DNA from: UBA4416 sp964541155
Lineage (GTDB): Bacteria > Bacteroidota > Bacteroidia > B-17B0 > Aurantibacillaceae
Reading direction: 5' to 3'
NCBI GenBank assembly: GCA_964541155.1
Contig: CAZIPC010000007.1
Span: forward strand, 43,093 to 107,092
Length of the DNA stretch: 64,000 bases
The stretch's first letter is position 1, and the number at the start of each line of letters is the position of its first letter. A program made the translations under genes and the position numbers. Shown in pieces: positions 26,064 through 35,658 of the stretch. Below the pieces are notes generated by a model. The model had not been told where the DNA came from and ran no database searches. It worked only from the letters and a program-made list of their open reading frames with translations.

Positions 26064-26813
26064 TTAAAATATTTTATATAAAATAGGTTTACTCGGGCTG
26101 GCATCATTTTCAAAACTTGCAATTTGTATATTTAAAATATATGTCCCATCATTAATGTCATTTGATACATAAATAAGTTCTGTAATTGTTTTATGATATT
26201 GTATATTATTTGGATATTGCCAAAAAGCATGATGAGAAAGTAATTTACCTTCATCATTTTCTCTGTCAATAGATGGCATATCAATTAATAAATGCTCAAC
26301 TCCTATTTCATTTAAAAATAAAATACCTTCTTCTAAAATATAAGGCGGATTAGTTTCAGAGTATTGCATGGTTAATTTATTTAACCCATTAGAAAGTGTT
26401 CTTATAACTACGGCTTCAGGTTTTGTATTTTTTAGAGACAATTGTAGTTGTTTTTTTGTAATTACATAATCCCCATTTTCTGTCTGTATAGGAAGTATAG
26501 TAATCACTTCTGCTAAAAACATAAATTTTTTTAAGCAATTGTTTATAGTAATAAATTCTTTGCTAATATGTCCTACACACTCAGTATGTGTGCCATTTCC
26601 ATGAGGATTAAAAGTAACATTTCTAAAATTCACAGAACCACCTTTACTCACATCTCCTATCCAACTTCCATTAACAACAGGTTCTAACTTCATAGATTCC
26701 ACATACCATGCACTAACGCAATCTTTATTCGAATGTAATGGAATAGAAATATCAATAGGTTGGTGTAAATCTATTTTGTAATCTTTCCCTTTATGAAATA
26801 CAGATGCAATCAT
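26064..26813 (-). CDS. Cyclase family protein (kynurenine formamidase-like)
   Basis: A 249-residue metal-dependent hydrolase of the cyclase family, recognised by HGNGTHTECVGH at about residues 90-101, the HxGTHxDxxxH-type metal motif with Glu in place of the usual Asp. VVIRTLSNG and LLIDMPSIDRENDEG follow. Characterised relatives hydrolyse N-formylkynurenine, but many members have other substrates and no tryptophan genes are nearby. It lies 15 bases before ispG and probably shares its transcript. Confidence 0.85.
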   Translation of the reverse strand: MIASVFHKGKDYKIDLHQPIDISIPLHSNKDCVSAWYVESMKLEPVVNGSWIGDVSKGGSVNFRNVTFNPHGNGTHTECVGHISKEFITINNCLKKFMFLAEVITILPIQTENGDYVITKKQLQLSLKNTKPEAVVIRTLSNGLNKLTMQYSETNPPYILEEGILFLNEIGVEHLLIDMPSIDRENDEGKLLSHHAFWQYPNNIQYHKTITELIYVSNDINDGTYILNIQIASFENDASPSKPILYKIF

Positions 26814-27083
26814 TATTTAATTAGTTATTATATCTTATAAATGTACAAACAGTTTCTGTTTTTGTTTAAGTTGTTAAAAATAGTTTTATTATTTAATTAG
26901 ATTACTTTTAACAAGTATAAGCCTAAACTCGTATTATTAATTGATTCACCTCAATTTTTTACAAAATCCCGTTTTTTAACAAAAAAAAGTTCAAAAAGTT
27001 TGATTTTTAATAAATATACTATAACTTAGTCGCCTAAGTATTTTGACCATAAATAAAAAAGAAACTTAAAAAATTGGTATAAC

Positions 27084-28070
27084 ATGAAAAAAATTTTTAC
27101 CTCTCTAACACTTGCATTTGCTGCAATTACTAGTGTGTCTTTCGCTCAGCAAGACCCTCAGTTTACTCAGTTTATGACCAATAAACTGATATACAATCCT
27201 GGTTATGCCGGAACAAGTGAGGCTATCTGTGCAAATGCATTATATCGTCAGCAGTGGGTAAATTTTCCGGGTGCTCCAAAAACTGGCTTGCTCAGTTTTG
27301 ATATGCCTATTGGTCAATTACCAATAGCTGTAGGATTAAACGTGATGAGCGATCAAATTGGATTTGATAAAACATTATTTGCCCGTTTAGCTGTTTCTTA
27401 TAACATGAACATAGGCGCTGGTAAATTAGGTATTGGGTTAGATGCTGGTATTTTACAAAAACAATTTAATGGAGATTGGAGAACACCAGACGGATCTAGT
27501 GTCTATGATGCAACTATTCCAGCATACACCTCAGGAACTGTAACTGCTGCTAATCCAAATCTAAATAAATTATCTTATGATTTTGGATTTGGTGCATATT
27601 ATACTATTACAAACAAAATGTATGTAGGAATATCGTCTACTCACCTTGCGGCACAAGATATTAAAGCAAGCAGTAGCGTTAAATATGCATTAGCGCGCCA
27701 TTATTATATAGTTGGTGGATATACTTTTGATGTTAGCCAAGGAACAGGCAAGCATGCTGTCCAACCTAATATAAAAATTAAAACAGACGCTGCCTCAACA
27801 CAATTAGATCTTAATGTTACATACATATTTGAACGAACATTATCTTTTGGATTATCGTATCGTATGCAAGATGCTATCGCTCCAATGGTTGGTTATAGAT
27901 TTCAAAATGGAAAATTAAAAGGGATGAGAGCTGGCTATTCTTATGATTTAACAACGTCTAAAATTAAAGGATTTAGCTCAGGAACTCACGAAATCAGTTT
28001 GGGGTACTGTTTTAATGTTAAAATACCAAAAAAAATTACGTCATATCAAAATGCAAGATTTTTAGATTAA
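27084..28070 (+). CDS. porP: PorP/SprF family type IX secretion outer-membrane protein
   Basis: A 328-residue outer-membrane protein with a signal peptide (cleavage near SFAQQD) and the family start QQDPQFTQFMTNKLIYNPGYAG. A run of amphipathic beta strands follows, with terminal SLGYCFNV. PorP/SprF proteins link the secretion machinery with its substrates or the periplasmic ring. It stands 161 bases upstream of gldK in the same orientation, like porP-porK-porL-porM-porN of Porphyromonas. The 270-base upstream gap is AT-rich and holds its promoter; I saw no motif strong enough to mark there. Confidence 0.92.
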   Translation: MKKIFTSLTLAFAAITSVSFAQQDPQFTQFMTNKLIYNPGYAGTSEAICANALYRQQWVNFPGAPKTGLLSFDMPIGQLPIAVGLNVMSDQIGFDKTLFARLAVSYNMNIGAGKLGIGLDAGILQKQFNGDWRTPDGSSVYDATIPAYTSGTVTAANPNLNKLSYDFGFGAYYTITNKMYVGISSTHLAAQDIKASSSVKYALARHYYIVGGYTFDVSQGTGKHAVQPNIKIKTDAASTQLDLNVTYIFERTLSFGLSYRMQDAIAPMVGYRFQNGKLKGMRAGYSYDLTTSKIKGFSSGTHEISLGYCFNVKIPKKITSYQNARFLD

Positions 28071-28231
28071 TATTGTAACCTTTTAAATAAATACACGTTT
28101 AAAACCCTTACAGCCATTTTTTTGTTAAAAACTTGTTAATAACAAGCAGGTTGCTAAAATGAAAAGTTTGGATTATAAACAAAAAGCAAAATGATTTAAA
28201 ACTCATTAGCTAAAAACTAAACAAAAGTACT

Positions 28232-29776
28232 ATGAAAAAATTAATTGTATTGTCCTCGTTTATCGCTATTGTTGCTGGTTGTAACAAAAAAGCAGGAGAA
28301 CTAGTGGGTGTTACTGGTAGGGAACAATGGTTTCAACCAGATCCATTTGGTACACTTTATGTTCCTATGGGTAGTTACCACATGGGTCCAAGTGACGAAG
28401 AGATAACAATGGCCCATACGGCCAAATCAAAAATGGTTTCAGTTCAAGCTTTTTATATTGATGATTCTGAAATTTCAAATAATGAGTATCGTCAGTTTGT
28501 ATATTGGGTGCGAGATTCAATTGCTCGTAAGTTATTAGCTTTTGGCTCTAATCCTGATGCCGAATCTTTTCAAGTATCTCAAGAAGATTTCTTAAACATG
28601 TGGCCTGTTTACAAAGGAGATGTAAATCTTCAAGATCCTTATATTAATTGGGAAGAAAAAATAAAATGGGATAGTGATGATGAAGATTATAGAAATGATT
28701 TACAACCACTGTATCTTCCTGAAGGAGAGCGTTTTTATAATCGTAAAGAGATCGATACTCGTAAGTTAAATTATGAATATTATAGAATAGATATTCGTTT
28801 AGCATCTTCAAAATCAAATCGTTTTGTTCCACAAAAATCTTTTGATATTCAAGATGCTGCCCATGATTATAAAAAATCAGAGTATATCAATGGAGTTCAT
28901 TTAAACGATGGTCAAAACGGAGCACCTGGTCAGCCATCAACTCCTGTTGCAGATCCTGCAAAAGACCCAAAAACATTAGGTACTTATGACGTTGAAGACC
29001 TTCAATCTGTTGGACAAGGAAATTACGTTCCTCGTCAAAGAAAAGGTGTAGATCGTTCTGTATTTATTTTAAAAGACGTAATTAATGTTTATCCGGATAC
29101 TTTAGCTTGGGTACATGATTTTACTTACGCTTTCAATGAACCAATGACTAATATGTATTTTTGGCACCCTGCTTACGACGATTATCCAGTGGTTGGAGTA
29201 ACTTGGAAACAAGCAAGAGCATTTAGTATTTGGAGATCAAATTTGCTAAATAATTATCTAACTAGTAATGGGATGTCTATTGTAAATGACTTCCGTTTGC
29301 CAACAGAATCTGAATGGGAATACGCAGCTCGTGGAGGAAACGACTTATCTCCTTATCCGTGGGGTGGACCATATATTCGTAATGCTAGAGGTTGCTTTTT
29401 AGGTAACTTTAAGCCAATGAGAGGATCTTATATTGATGATGGAGGATTTCATTCTGTTTATGTATATTCATATAATCCAAATGATTTTGGTTTATATTGT
29501 ATGGCTGGAAATGTTTCAGAATGGACAAGTAATGCATTTGACGAATCATCTTATGATTTCTCTCATGATTTAAATCCTGATTATACATATGAAGCACAAG
29601 ATAAAGATGCTAATGTATTAAAACGTAAAGTTATTAGAGGTGGTTCATGGAAAGATATCGGATATTATTTACAAGTTAGCGCTAGAACATACGAATATCA
29701 AGATACTGCGAAATGCTATATTGGATTTAGAAATGTGATGACTTATTTAGGTCGTTCAAAGGGTGATGAAATCTAA
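28232..29776 (+). CDS. gldK: Type IX secretion/gliding lipoprotein GldK (PorK)
   Basis: Outer-membrane lipoprotein that forms the periplasmic GldK/GldN (PorK/PorN) ring of the type IX system. The lipobox is VAGC (Cys17). The rest is a formylglycine-generating-enzyme-like (FGE-sulfatase) fold: an early YVPMGSYHMGP, FRLPTESEWEYAARGG, YCMAGNVSEWTSNAF, and a final RKVIRGGSWKD plus IGFRNVMTYLGR. A charged linker rich in Pro/Asp (about 230-260) interrupts it. It is the first gene of the gldKLMN run. Confidence 0.96.
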   Translation: MKKLIVLSSFIAIVAGCNKKAGELVGVTGREQWFQPDPFGTLYVPMGSYHMGPSDEEITMAHTAKSKMVSVQAFYIDDSEISNNEYRQFVYWVRDSIARKLLAFGSNPDAESFQVSQEDFLNMWPVYKGDVNLQDPYINWEEKIKWDSDDEDYRNDLQPLYLPEGERFYNRKEIDTRKLNYEYYRIDIRLASSKSNRFVPQKSFDIQDAAHDYKKSEYINGVHLNDGQNGAPGQPSTPVADPAKDPKTLGTYDVEDLQSVGQGNYVPRQRKGVDRSVFILKDVINVYPDTLAWVHDFTYAFNEPMTNMYFWHPAYDDYPVVGVTWKQARAFSIWRSNLLNNYLTSNGMSIVNDFRLPTESEWEYAARGGNDLSPYPWGGPYIRNARGCFLGNFKPMRGSYIDDGGFHSVYVYSYNPNDFGLYCMAGNVSEWTSNAFDESSYDFSHDLNPDYTYEAQDKDANVLKRKVIRGGSWKDIGYYLQVSARTYEYQDTAKCYIGFRNVMTYLGRSKGDEI

Positions 29777-29854
29777 TATATTACAAGAAATAAAACACAA
29801 ACACAAAATATAAAACACAAAAAAAGAAAACACTAATTAAACACAAAAAGAGCT

Positions 29855-30649
29855 ATGAGCAAACTTCCTAAAGTAACCGGTTTTAAAAAGTACTTACACT
29901 TAGCATCATGTTTTGGTGCAGCTATCGTAATTGTTGGAGCATTATTTAAAATTATGCACTGGCCAGGTGCCTCAGCTGCCTTAATTGGAGGATTAGGTAC
30001 AGAAGCAATTTTATTTTGTTTATTTGCAGTTGACATCCCGCATGAAGAATATGATTGGACACTAGCTTATCCTGAATTAGGTGGTATGGGAGGTCATGAG
30101 GATGATCATAAAATCGATAGTAATTTACCAGTTTCTGCTCAGTTGGATTCAATGTTAGCTGAGGCTAAAATAGGACCAGAGTTAATTGAAAGTTTAGGAA
30201 CAGGAATGCGTTCTTTAAGTGAAACAGCAAATAAAATTGGAGATATTAGTAATGCCTCTGTTGCTACTAATGAGTATGTAGATAGTGTTAAAAATGCTTC
30301 TAAAAATGTAGCTCATTTATCAGAAACATATAGTAAGGCAGCAGATTCAATAGCTAGTTTAGCGGATTCTAATGATGCGGGTTCTTCTATTGGTAGCTCA
30401 TTAAACAGTGTTGCTAAAAATTTATCAGCATTAAACGCTACATACGAATTACAATTACAAGGTTCACGTACCCATTTAGAAGCTACTGAGAAGTTTTATG
30501 ATGGATTAGCTGATTTAATGAAAAATTTACATGATTCAGTTGATGATACTAAAAAATATCGTGCTGAGATGGCACAATTGTCTACTAATTTAACAGCACT
30601 TAATACTGTTTACGGAAATATGTTGGGTGCAATGAATTTTAATAAATAA
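29855..30649 (+). CDS. gldL: Type IX secretion motor protein GldL (PorL)
   Basis: Inner-membrane stator-like subunit that, with GldM, uses the proton motive force to drive secretion and gliding. Two membrane helices lie at about 14-34 and 38-58 (FGAAIVIVGALFKIMHWPGA and LIGGLGTEAILFCLFAV), followed by a cytoplasmic coiled-coil region rich in Ser, Ala and Asn. Glu50 in the second helix matches the conserved transmembrane glutamate known to matter in GldL. The gene is 78 bases after gldK and 74 before gldM. Confidence 0.96.
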   Translation: MSKLPKVTGFKKYLHLASCFGAAIVIVGALFKIMHWPGASAALIGGLGTEAILFCLFAVDIPHEEYDWTLAYPELGGMGGHEDDHKIDSNLPVSAQLDSMLAEAKIGPELIESLGTGMRSLSETANKIGDISNASVATNEYVDSVKNASKNVAHLSETYSKAADSIASLADSNDAGSSIGSSLNSVAKNLSALNATYELQLQGSRTHLEATEKFYDGLADLMKNLHDSVDDTKKYRAEMAQLSTNLTALNTVYGNMLGAMNFNK

Positions 30650-30723
30650 TATTTAAGAAATATAGCCAATCAATGGATTGTCTATAAATCACTAAAAAAT
30701 AATCTCAAAAAAGACTCAATAAT

Positions 30724-32394
30724 ATGGCAGGCGGCGGAAAAGAAACCCCAAGGCAGAAGATGATTGGTATGATGTACCTAGTACTTACGGCTCTTTTGGC
30801 AATGAATGTTTCTAAACAAATTTTACAGGGTTATTTATCTGTAAATGAAAGTTTAGTTAAATCTAAAGAAAACTTAAAAGATAATAATATTCGTGTAACT
30901 AAAGCTTTTGAAGCTTCTATAGGTGGTAATGCTGCAGCAAAACCATATTATGAGAAAGCATTAGAAGCACAAAAGTTAATTAGTGAAGTAGATAAATATA
31001 TTAGTGAATTAAGGGCTAAAATTGTAGCTCACACAGAGCCTACAGCTCTTGAGAATGAAAAAATTGCTGATACGTTGAATTTACGTAGAATGGAAAAAAT
31101 TGATGACTATGATATGCCAAGTCATATGTTAGGTTTGGCTGAACCAAAACAACCTGAAAAAGGTCCTTTTACAGCTTATGAACTTCGCCAAAAACTTGAT
31201 GGTTTGTATAATAAGTTAGTTTCAATGGTTGATGCTATGCAAAAAGACCCTAAAACCAAATTTTTAGATGATGATTATCAAGGTATTAAGAAGAAATTTG
31301 CTTCTATTAAACCAACAGATAGTAATCGAGAAGAAGATGGTATAAAATTTAATTGGGAAATGGATAATTTTTATCATTTACCTTTAGCAGCTGTTTACAC
31401 CAATTTAAATAAGTTTCAAACGGATTTAAAAAACATTGAAGCTGAAGTTTTACAAGTTTTTTCTGGAGCAAGTGGTAAATTAGCTATAAAATTTGATGCA
31501 ATTAAAGCTCGTGTAGTAGCTCCATCTTCATACATTCAAGCAGGACAACCTTATGAAGCAGATATATTTTTAGCAGCCTCTTCTTCAAAATTAGCAGCGG
31601 GAGATATGGAAATTCTTATTGGTGTAGATTCTGCAGCTGCTGCTAACGGGGCTAAAGGAACTTCGGTGCCAGTTGTTGGTGGCGAAGGAAAATATTCTGT
31701 TGGTACAGGTGGAGAAGGCGATCAAACTTATAAAGGTGTTATTAAATACAAAAATCCAGATGGAACTTTTAAATATTATCCATTTGAACAATCTTATAAG
31801 GTTGCTAAATCTGCAGCTACTGTTTCTGCAGATCAAATGAATGTGTTTTATGCTGGCGTACCTAACCCAGTAACAGCTTCAGCTGCTGGTATATCACCTG
31901 CAGACATCAGTGTTAATGCAACTGGTGCTGGTGTTAAAGTAGCAGGAAAAGGTAATGGTAAATATGAATTTACATTTACAGGAACAGGGGAGTGTATGGT
32001 TACTGTTTCTGCAAAAACTAAAGATGGAGTTAAAGCACAAGGGCCTCCAATTAAATTTCGTGTAAAACCTCTGCCAAAGCCTGAATTAAAAATTGGTGGT
32101 AAGTTCGCACCTCAAGAAATGAAAAAGTCTGATTTAGGAATGGTTTCTGGTTTAGGAGCAGGAGCTAACGGATTTGATTTTCAAGCAAACTTTGTTGTAA
32201 TGTCTTATGAAGTTACAGGTAAAGGAAAAGGTAAATTAGCTCAAGCATCAGGAAATGGGAATAATCTTGCTGCTGACGCTGCAAAAATTTTGAAAGATGC
32301 TGATGTTAATTCTAAGGTATATATTGATGCAAAAGTAAAAGGACCAGATGGGAAAATTACTTCTACTACGGTAGGTATTAAAGTTACTAAATAA
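30724..32394 (+). CDS. gldM: Type IX secretion motor/periplasmic shaft protein GldM (PorM)
   Basis: One N-terminal membrane helix (MIGMMYLVLTALLAMNV, after the start MAGGGKETPRQK) packs with GldL. The remaining 520 residues form a helical domain followed by three beta-rich periplasmic domains, from about 245 on, that reach the GldK/GldN ring. Segments such as AGVPNPVTASAAGISPADI and AGANGFDFQANFVVMSYEV are typical of the C-terminal domains. Length 556 fits the family. gldN follows directly. Confidence 0.96.
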   Translation: MAGGGKETPRQKMIGMMYLVLTALLAMNVSKQILQGYLSVNESLVKSKENLKDNNIRVTKAFEASIGGNAAAKPYYEKALEAQKLISEVDKYISELRAKIVAHTEPTALENEKIADTLNLRRMEKIDDYDMPSHMLGLAEPKQPEKGPFTAYELRQKLDGLYNKLVSMVDAMQKDPKTKFLDDDYQGIKKKFASIKPTDSNREEDGIKFNWEMDNFYHLPLAAVYTNLNKFQTDLKNIEAEVLQVFSGASGKLAIKFDAIKARVVAPSSYIQAGQPYEADIFLAASSSKLAAGDMEILIGVDSAAAANGAKGTSVPVVGGEGKYSVGTGGEGDQTYKGVIKYKNPDGTFKYYPFEQSYKVAKSAATVSADQMNVFYAGVPNPVTASAAGISPADISVNATGAGVKVAGKGNGKYEFTFTGTGECMVTVSAKTKDGVKAQGPPIKFRVKPLPKPELKIGGKFAPQEMKKSDLGMVSGLGAGANGFDFQANFVVMSYEVTGKGKGKLAQASGNGNNLAADAAKILKDADVNSKVYIDAKVKGPDGKITSTTVGIKVTK

Positions 32395-32425
32395 AAAATA
32401 AATGTTCACTCATAATATAAATTGT

Positions 32426-33283
32426 ATGATAAATTTCAAAAAATTATTGTTTTTAGCTGTTATATTATCGGCTTTAACTGTAAAGGCACAGCCAGGTGTA
32501 TTTCAACCAGGTGATTATAAAGATGGAATTTATGACAAAGAAAATTCTGTAAATAGGAGATTTATACCTTACACGCATTTGAGAGAGGCTGATGTTAATT
32601 GGGAAAAGCGTGTTTGGAGAAAATTGGATATGCGTGAAAAACAAAATCAGCAATTATACTATCCTGTAGAGCAAGTTAGTAGTAGAATTTCTTTAATGCA
32701 ACTTATACTAAAATATGTTTTAGCTGGTCAAATTATAGCATTTGTAGATGAGGAGTTTTTGCAACCTTATGAGCTTTCTGCCATTCGAAATAAAATTGTT
32801 ATACAACAAGATTCTACCGAAGTAGAAGAGTTTGATGAAAATGGTAATGGAGTTTTTGTTAAAAAGCCAGGAGCAATTGACTCTACTTGGATTTTTGAGA
32901 ATTTTACTTCTTTAGATTTAAAGGAGGATTGGTTTTTTGATAAACAAAAATCATCATTAGAAGTTCGAATTTTAGCTATGGGTTTTAATGCATTAAAGCC
33001 AGGTAAAGAAGATATTGGTGAGTTTAATATGTTTTATACGTATTTCCCTGCATGTAGACCTTTCTTTGCTAAACATGAGGTTTATAACGCTAAAAATGAT
33101 TCTGAGAGAAGAACATTTGAAGATATTTTTTGGAAAAGACAGTTTTCTTCGGTTGCAACTAAAGAATCTAATGTTTACGACAGAACAATTGAACGTTATT
33201 CAAAAGGTATAGATGCTTTATTAGAGTCTGATAGAATTAAAAATGATATATTTAGATGGGAGCATGATTTATGGCATTTCTAA
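32426..33283 (+). CDS. gldN: Type IX secretion/gliding protein GldN (PorN)
   Basis: Periplasmic ring component that partners GldK and contacts GldM. I take the ATG at 32426, which gives MINFKKLLFLAVILSALTVKA, a clean signal peptide. The ATG at 32402 adds 8 residues in front and is possible. Family markers are RFIPYTHLREADVNWEKRVWR, a central LILKYVLAGQIIAF, and EFNMFYTYFPACRPFFAKHEVYN. It is the last gene of the cluster and ends at a strong bidirectional hairpin. Confidence 0.95.
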   Translation: MINFKKLLFLAVILSALTVKAQPGVFQPGDYKDGIYDKENSVNRRFIPYTHLREADVNWEKRVWRKLDMREKQNQQLYYPVEQVSSRISLMQLILKYVLAGQIIAFVDEEFLQPYELSAIRNKIVIQQDSTEVEEFDENGNGVFVKKPGAIDSTWIFENFTSLDLKEDWFFDKQKSSLEVRILAMGFNALKPGKEDIGEFNMFYTYFPACRPFFAKHEVYNAKNDSERRTFEDIFWKRQFSSVATKESNVYDRTIERYSKGIDALLESDRIKNDIFRWEHDLWHF

Positions 33284-33286
33284 ATT

Positions 33287-33340
33287 AAAATAACACATAA
33301 AAAACCTCCAAGTGGAGGTTTTTTTATGTGTTATTTTTTT
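33287..33340. terminator. Bidirectional terminator between gldN and ubiD
   Basis: A long inverted repeat centred on AACCTCC-AAGT-GGAGGTT (33303-33320), extended outward by ATAACACAT / ATGTGTTAT and A/T tracts to give a stem of about 20 bp with one extra T. It can end both the gldKLMN transcript and the convergent UbiD transcript. It overlaps the UbiD stop codon at 33331-33333. Confidence 0.9.
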
Positions 33341-35172
33341 ATTAAAGAATGCAAGCTGCCGCCTTTGTTAAATAGTTTATCCACACGCTTTTCAATTTCT
33401 AGATTTTTTTCTAGTACAGGAGCATGATGTGGCTTAATTCGCGCATCAATAATTAAATTATCGCAGCTAAAGTGTTTATGTTCTATGACAGGATTAATAC
33501 CATATGTATCATGGCTCGGATTAGATCTCGTAAATGTTACCCAAAGCCAATTTTTTAAATTAGCACAAGTGAATTCAGCATCATCAACAATAACTATCAT
33601 CGGAAAATTATATATGTTGATGTTTTTTTGCTTTATTTCATGATTAAAATTTTCAAACTCTAATTTTGCTTTTTCGTATGAAGTAAAACGAGTGCCTTCT
33701 AAAACTATCACACCAGGTAATGCGAGTTTTGGATTTTGAAAAGATAATATATCTTTTAAACTTTGATTAATTGAAGAAGATAATTCGCGAATTTTTGGAC
33801 CATATGCTGCTACAACTAATTTACTGCCACTATTAAGCCCATTTCCACTATAGTCTAAAGTGTCTATACTTGTATTGGTATAAAAATGTAAATCTCGTTT
33901 TAGATTGATTCTTTCTAAAATAAATTGATAGAATTCAGCTTCTCTGTGTGTTGAAATGCTATTAGTTTCATCCGCAGTTATAAATAAATATTTTGCTAAG
34001 CTTAATTGACCTTTTCCTAAAATATGATTGGCTATAGTTAGTATCTCAGCAGGTTGTTTGGTTTGGTTAAATGGGGTATAACGTTCACTACCAATTGCAA
34101 GTAATAATGGATGAACACCAGCAGCATCAACAGCATGAACTTCTTTAACACCAGGTAATTCATGTTTAATGGCGTTTCCAGTTAATTCGTGAATAATTTG
34201 ACCAAAGCTAGTATCTTCTTGTGGAGGTCTGCCTACTACGGTAAATGGCCAAATAGCATTTTCTTTATGATATACTTTATGAACTTTCATTAGTGGGAAA
34301 TCATGTTTTAAGCTATAATAACCTAAGTGGTCTCCAAATGGGCCTTCGGGTTTTGTTTGGTTAGGATATACCTCACCCGTAATTACGAAATCAGCATCTG
34401 TGCTTATGCAAAAACCGTCTTTATAAGAATATCTAAATCTTCTATTTCCTAAAGCACCTGCAAAGGTCATTTCACTCAATCCTTCAGGTAGTGGCATTAC
34501 TGCAGCTACTGTATGACTGGGAGGCCCTCCAATAAAAATAGATATTTTTAAAGGCTTGTTTTTAAAATTAGCTTTACTTTGATGAACTCCAATACCCCTG
34601 TGAAGTTGGTAGTGTAACCCTATTTCTTTATTTAAAATATAATCATTTCCATTAAGTTGTATACGGTACATTCCAAGATTAGAATTCATAATTCCTGGTT
34701 TTTCTATGTCTTCACTATAAACTTGAGGAAGTGTTATAAATGCGCCTCCATCCATAGGCCAATGTTTTATTAAAGGAATTGCATCAATTGTAGTTTCTTT
34801 AAAAAAAATAGGTTTTTGAAGTGGATTTTTTAAAGGTAATGCAGATAGAGCAGTTAAAGATACATCAAGATATTTTAAAGGATTTTTTATAGCTTTAATA
34901 GGATTATTTTTTATATCAATTAGTGTTTGAATTTTAGATATAGTATCTCTAAAAATAAACTTGCTTCTATCTAATGTGCCAAAAATATTAGAAACACATT
35001 GGAATTTTGAGTTTTTAACGTTTTCATATAATAGAGCTGGACCTCCCATTTCATGAACTCGCAAATGTATTGCTGCCATTTCTAAATCTGGATCAACCTC
35101 TTCTTTTATTCTTAGTAGATGATTATTTTTTTCTAAATCTTCTAAACAATCTTTTAAACTTTTATATCCCAT
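33331..35172 (-). CDS. UbiD family decarboxylase (menaquinone/ubiquinone-type)
   Basis: A 613-residue prenylated-FMN-dependent decarboxylase of the UbiD superfamily. Visible marks are the N-terminal YKSLKDCLEDLEKNNHLLRI, GMYRIQLNG, HRGIGVHQSKA, the EGPFGDHLGYYSLKHDFP substrate/cofactor segment, and PALLYENVKNS. The ATG at 35172 (MGYKSLKDC) is preferred over one 5 codons upstream. Relatives in this phylum are often annotated menaquinone biosynthesis decarboxylase; no other quinone gene and no UbiX lies in the window, so the substrate stays open. Confidence 0.9.
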   Translation of the reverse strand: MGYKSLKDCLEDLEKNNHLLRIKEEVDPDLEMAAIHLRVHEMGGPALLYENVKNSKFQCVSNIFGTLDRSKFIFRDTISKIQTLIDIKNNPIKAIKNPLKYLDVSLTALSALPLKNPLQKPIFFKETTIDAIPLIKHWPMDGGAFITLPQVYSEDIEKPGIMNSNLGMYRIQLNGNDYILNKEIGLHYQLHRGIGVHQSKANFKNKPLKISIFIGGPPSHTVAAVMPLPEGLSEMTFAGALGNRRFRYSYKDGFCISTDADFVITGEVYPNQTKPEGPFGDHLGYYSLKHDFPLMKVHKVYHKENAIWPFTVVGRPPQEDTSFGQIIHELTGNAIKHELPGVKEVHAVDAAGVHPLLLAIGSERYTPFNQTKQPAEILTIANHILGKGQLSLAKYLFITADETNSISTHREAEFYQFILERINLKRDLHFYTNTSIDTLDYSGNGLNSGSKLVVAAYGPKIRELSSSINQSLKDILSFQNPKLALPGVIVLEGTRFTSYEKAKLEFENFNHEIKQKNINIYNFPMIVIVDDAEFTCANLKNWLWVTFTRSNPSHDTYGINPVIEHKHFSCDNLIIDARIKPHHAPVLEKNLEIEKRVDKLFNKGGSLHSLIKK

Positions 35173-35241
35173 AATAATATTAAACACTTTAAAGATAAAG
35201 AGGTTTAAATTAATAATTACATTTGAACTAATTATATTTAT

Positions 35242-35604
35242 ATGTTAGCTCAAAAAAACAAAGAAATTGCAATTAAATGGTTTAATGCATTTAATACACA
35301 TAATTTAGAAAAATTACTTGAACTGTATAATGATCAGGCGCAACATTATAGCCCTAAATTAAAAATGAGAAAGCCTGAAACAAACGGATTAATAAAAGGA
35401 AAAACAGAATTAAGAATTTGGTGGAAAGATTCATTTGATAGACTTCCGAGTTTACAATATGAAGTACAAAAATTAACAGTAGATGAAGAACAAGTTTTTA
35501 TGGAATACATAAGGCATGTAGATAATGAAGAGGATTTAAGGGTAGGAGAAGTGTTACAAATTGTAGATGGATTAATTATTTTTTCTAGAGTATACCATGG
35601 CTAA
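35242..35604 (+). CDS. NTF2-like/SnoaL-type protein
   Basis: A 120-residue cone-shaped fold of the NTF2-like superfamily: IAIKWFNAFNTHNLEKLLELYNDQA is the typical helix start, GLIKGKTELRIWWKDSFDRLP the middle, and EVLQIVDGLIIFSRVYHG the end. Such proteins bind or isomerise small ligands, but no specific function can be deduced. It is divergent from ubiD (69 bases) and 54 bases upstream of the next gene. Confidence 0.85.
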   Translation: MLAQKNKEIAIKWFNAFNTHNLEKLLELYNDQAQHYSPKLKMRKPETNGLIKGKTELRIWWKDSFDRLPSLQYEVQKLTVDEEQVFMEYIRHVDNEEDLRVGEVLQIVDGLIIFSRVYHG

Positions 35605-35658
35605 TTTTTTAACAGCAATTAACTAGTATTGAAAAATGAATTTATTACCTTAGATTAT

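Noticed and set aside
26064..26813. Naming the cyclase-family gene kynB
   Set aside because: No kynurenine pathway genes are in the window, and the metal motif has Glu where the usual motif has Asp; the family has many other substrates.
28132..28146. CTTGTT-AAT-AACAAG inverted repeat between porP and gldK as a terminator
   Set aside because: The 6-bp arms are AT-rich and no T-run follows; it is too weak to call, although it could be an operator.
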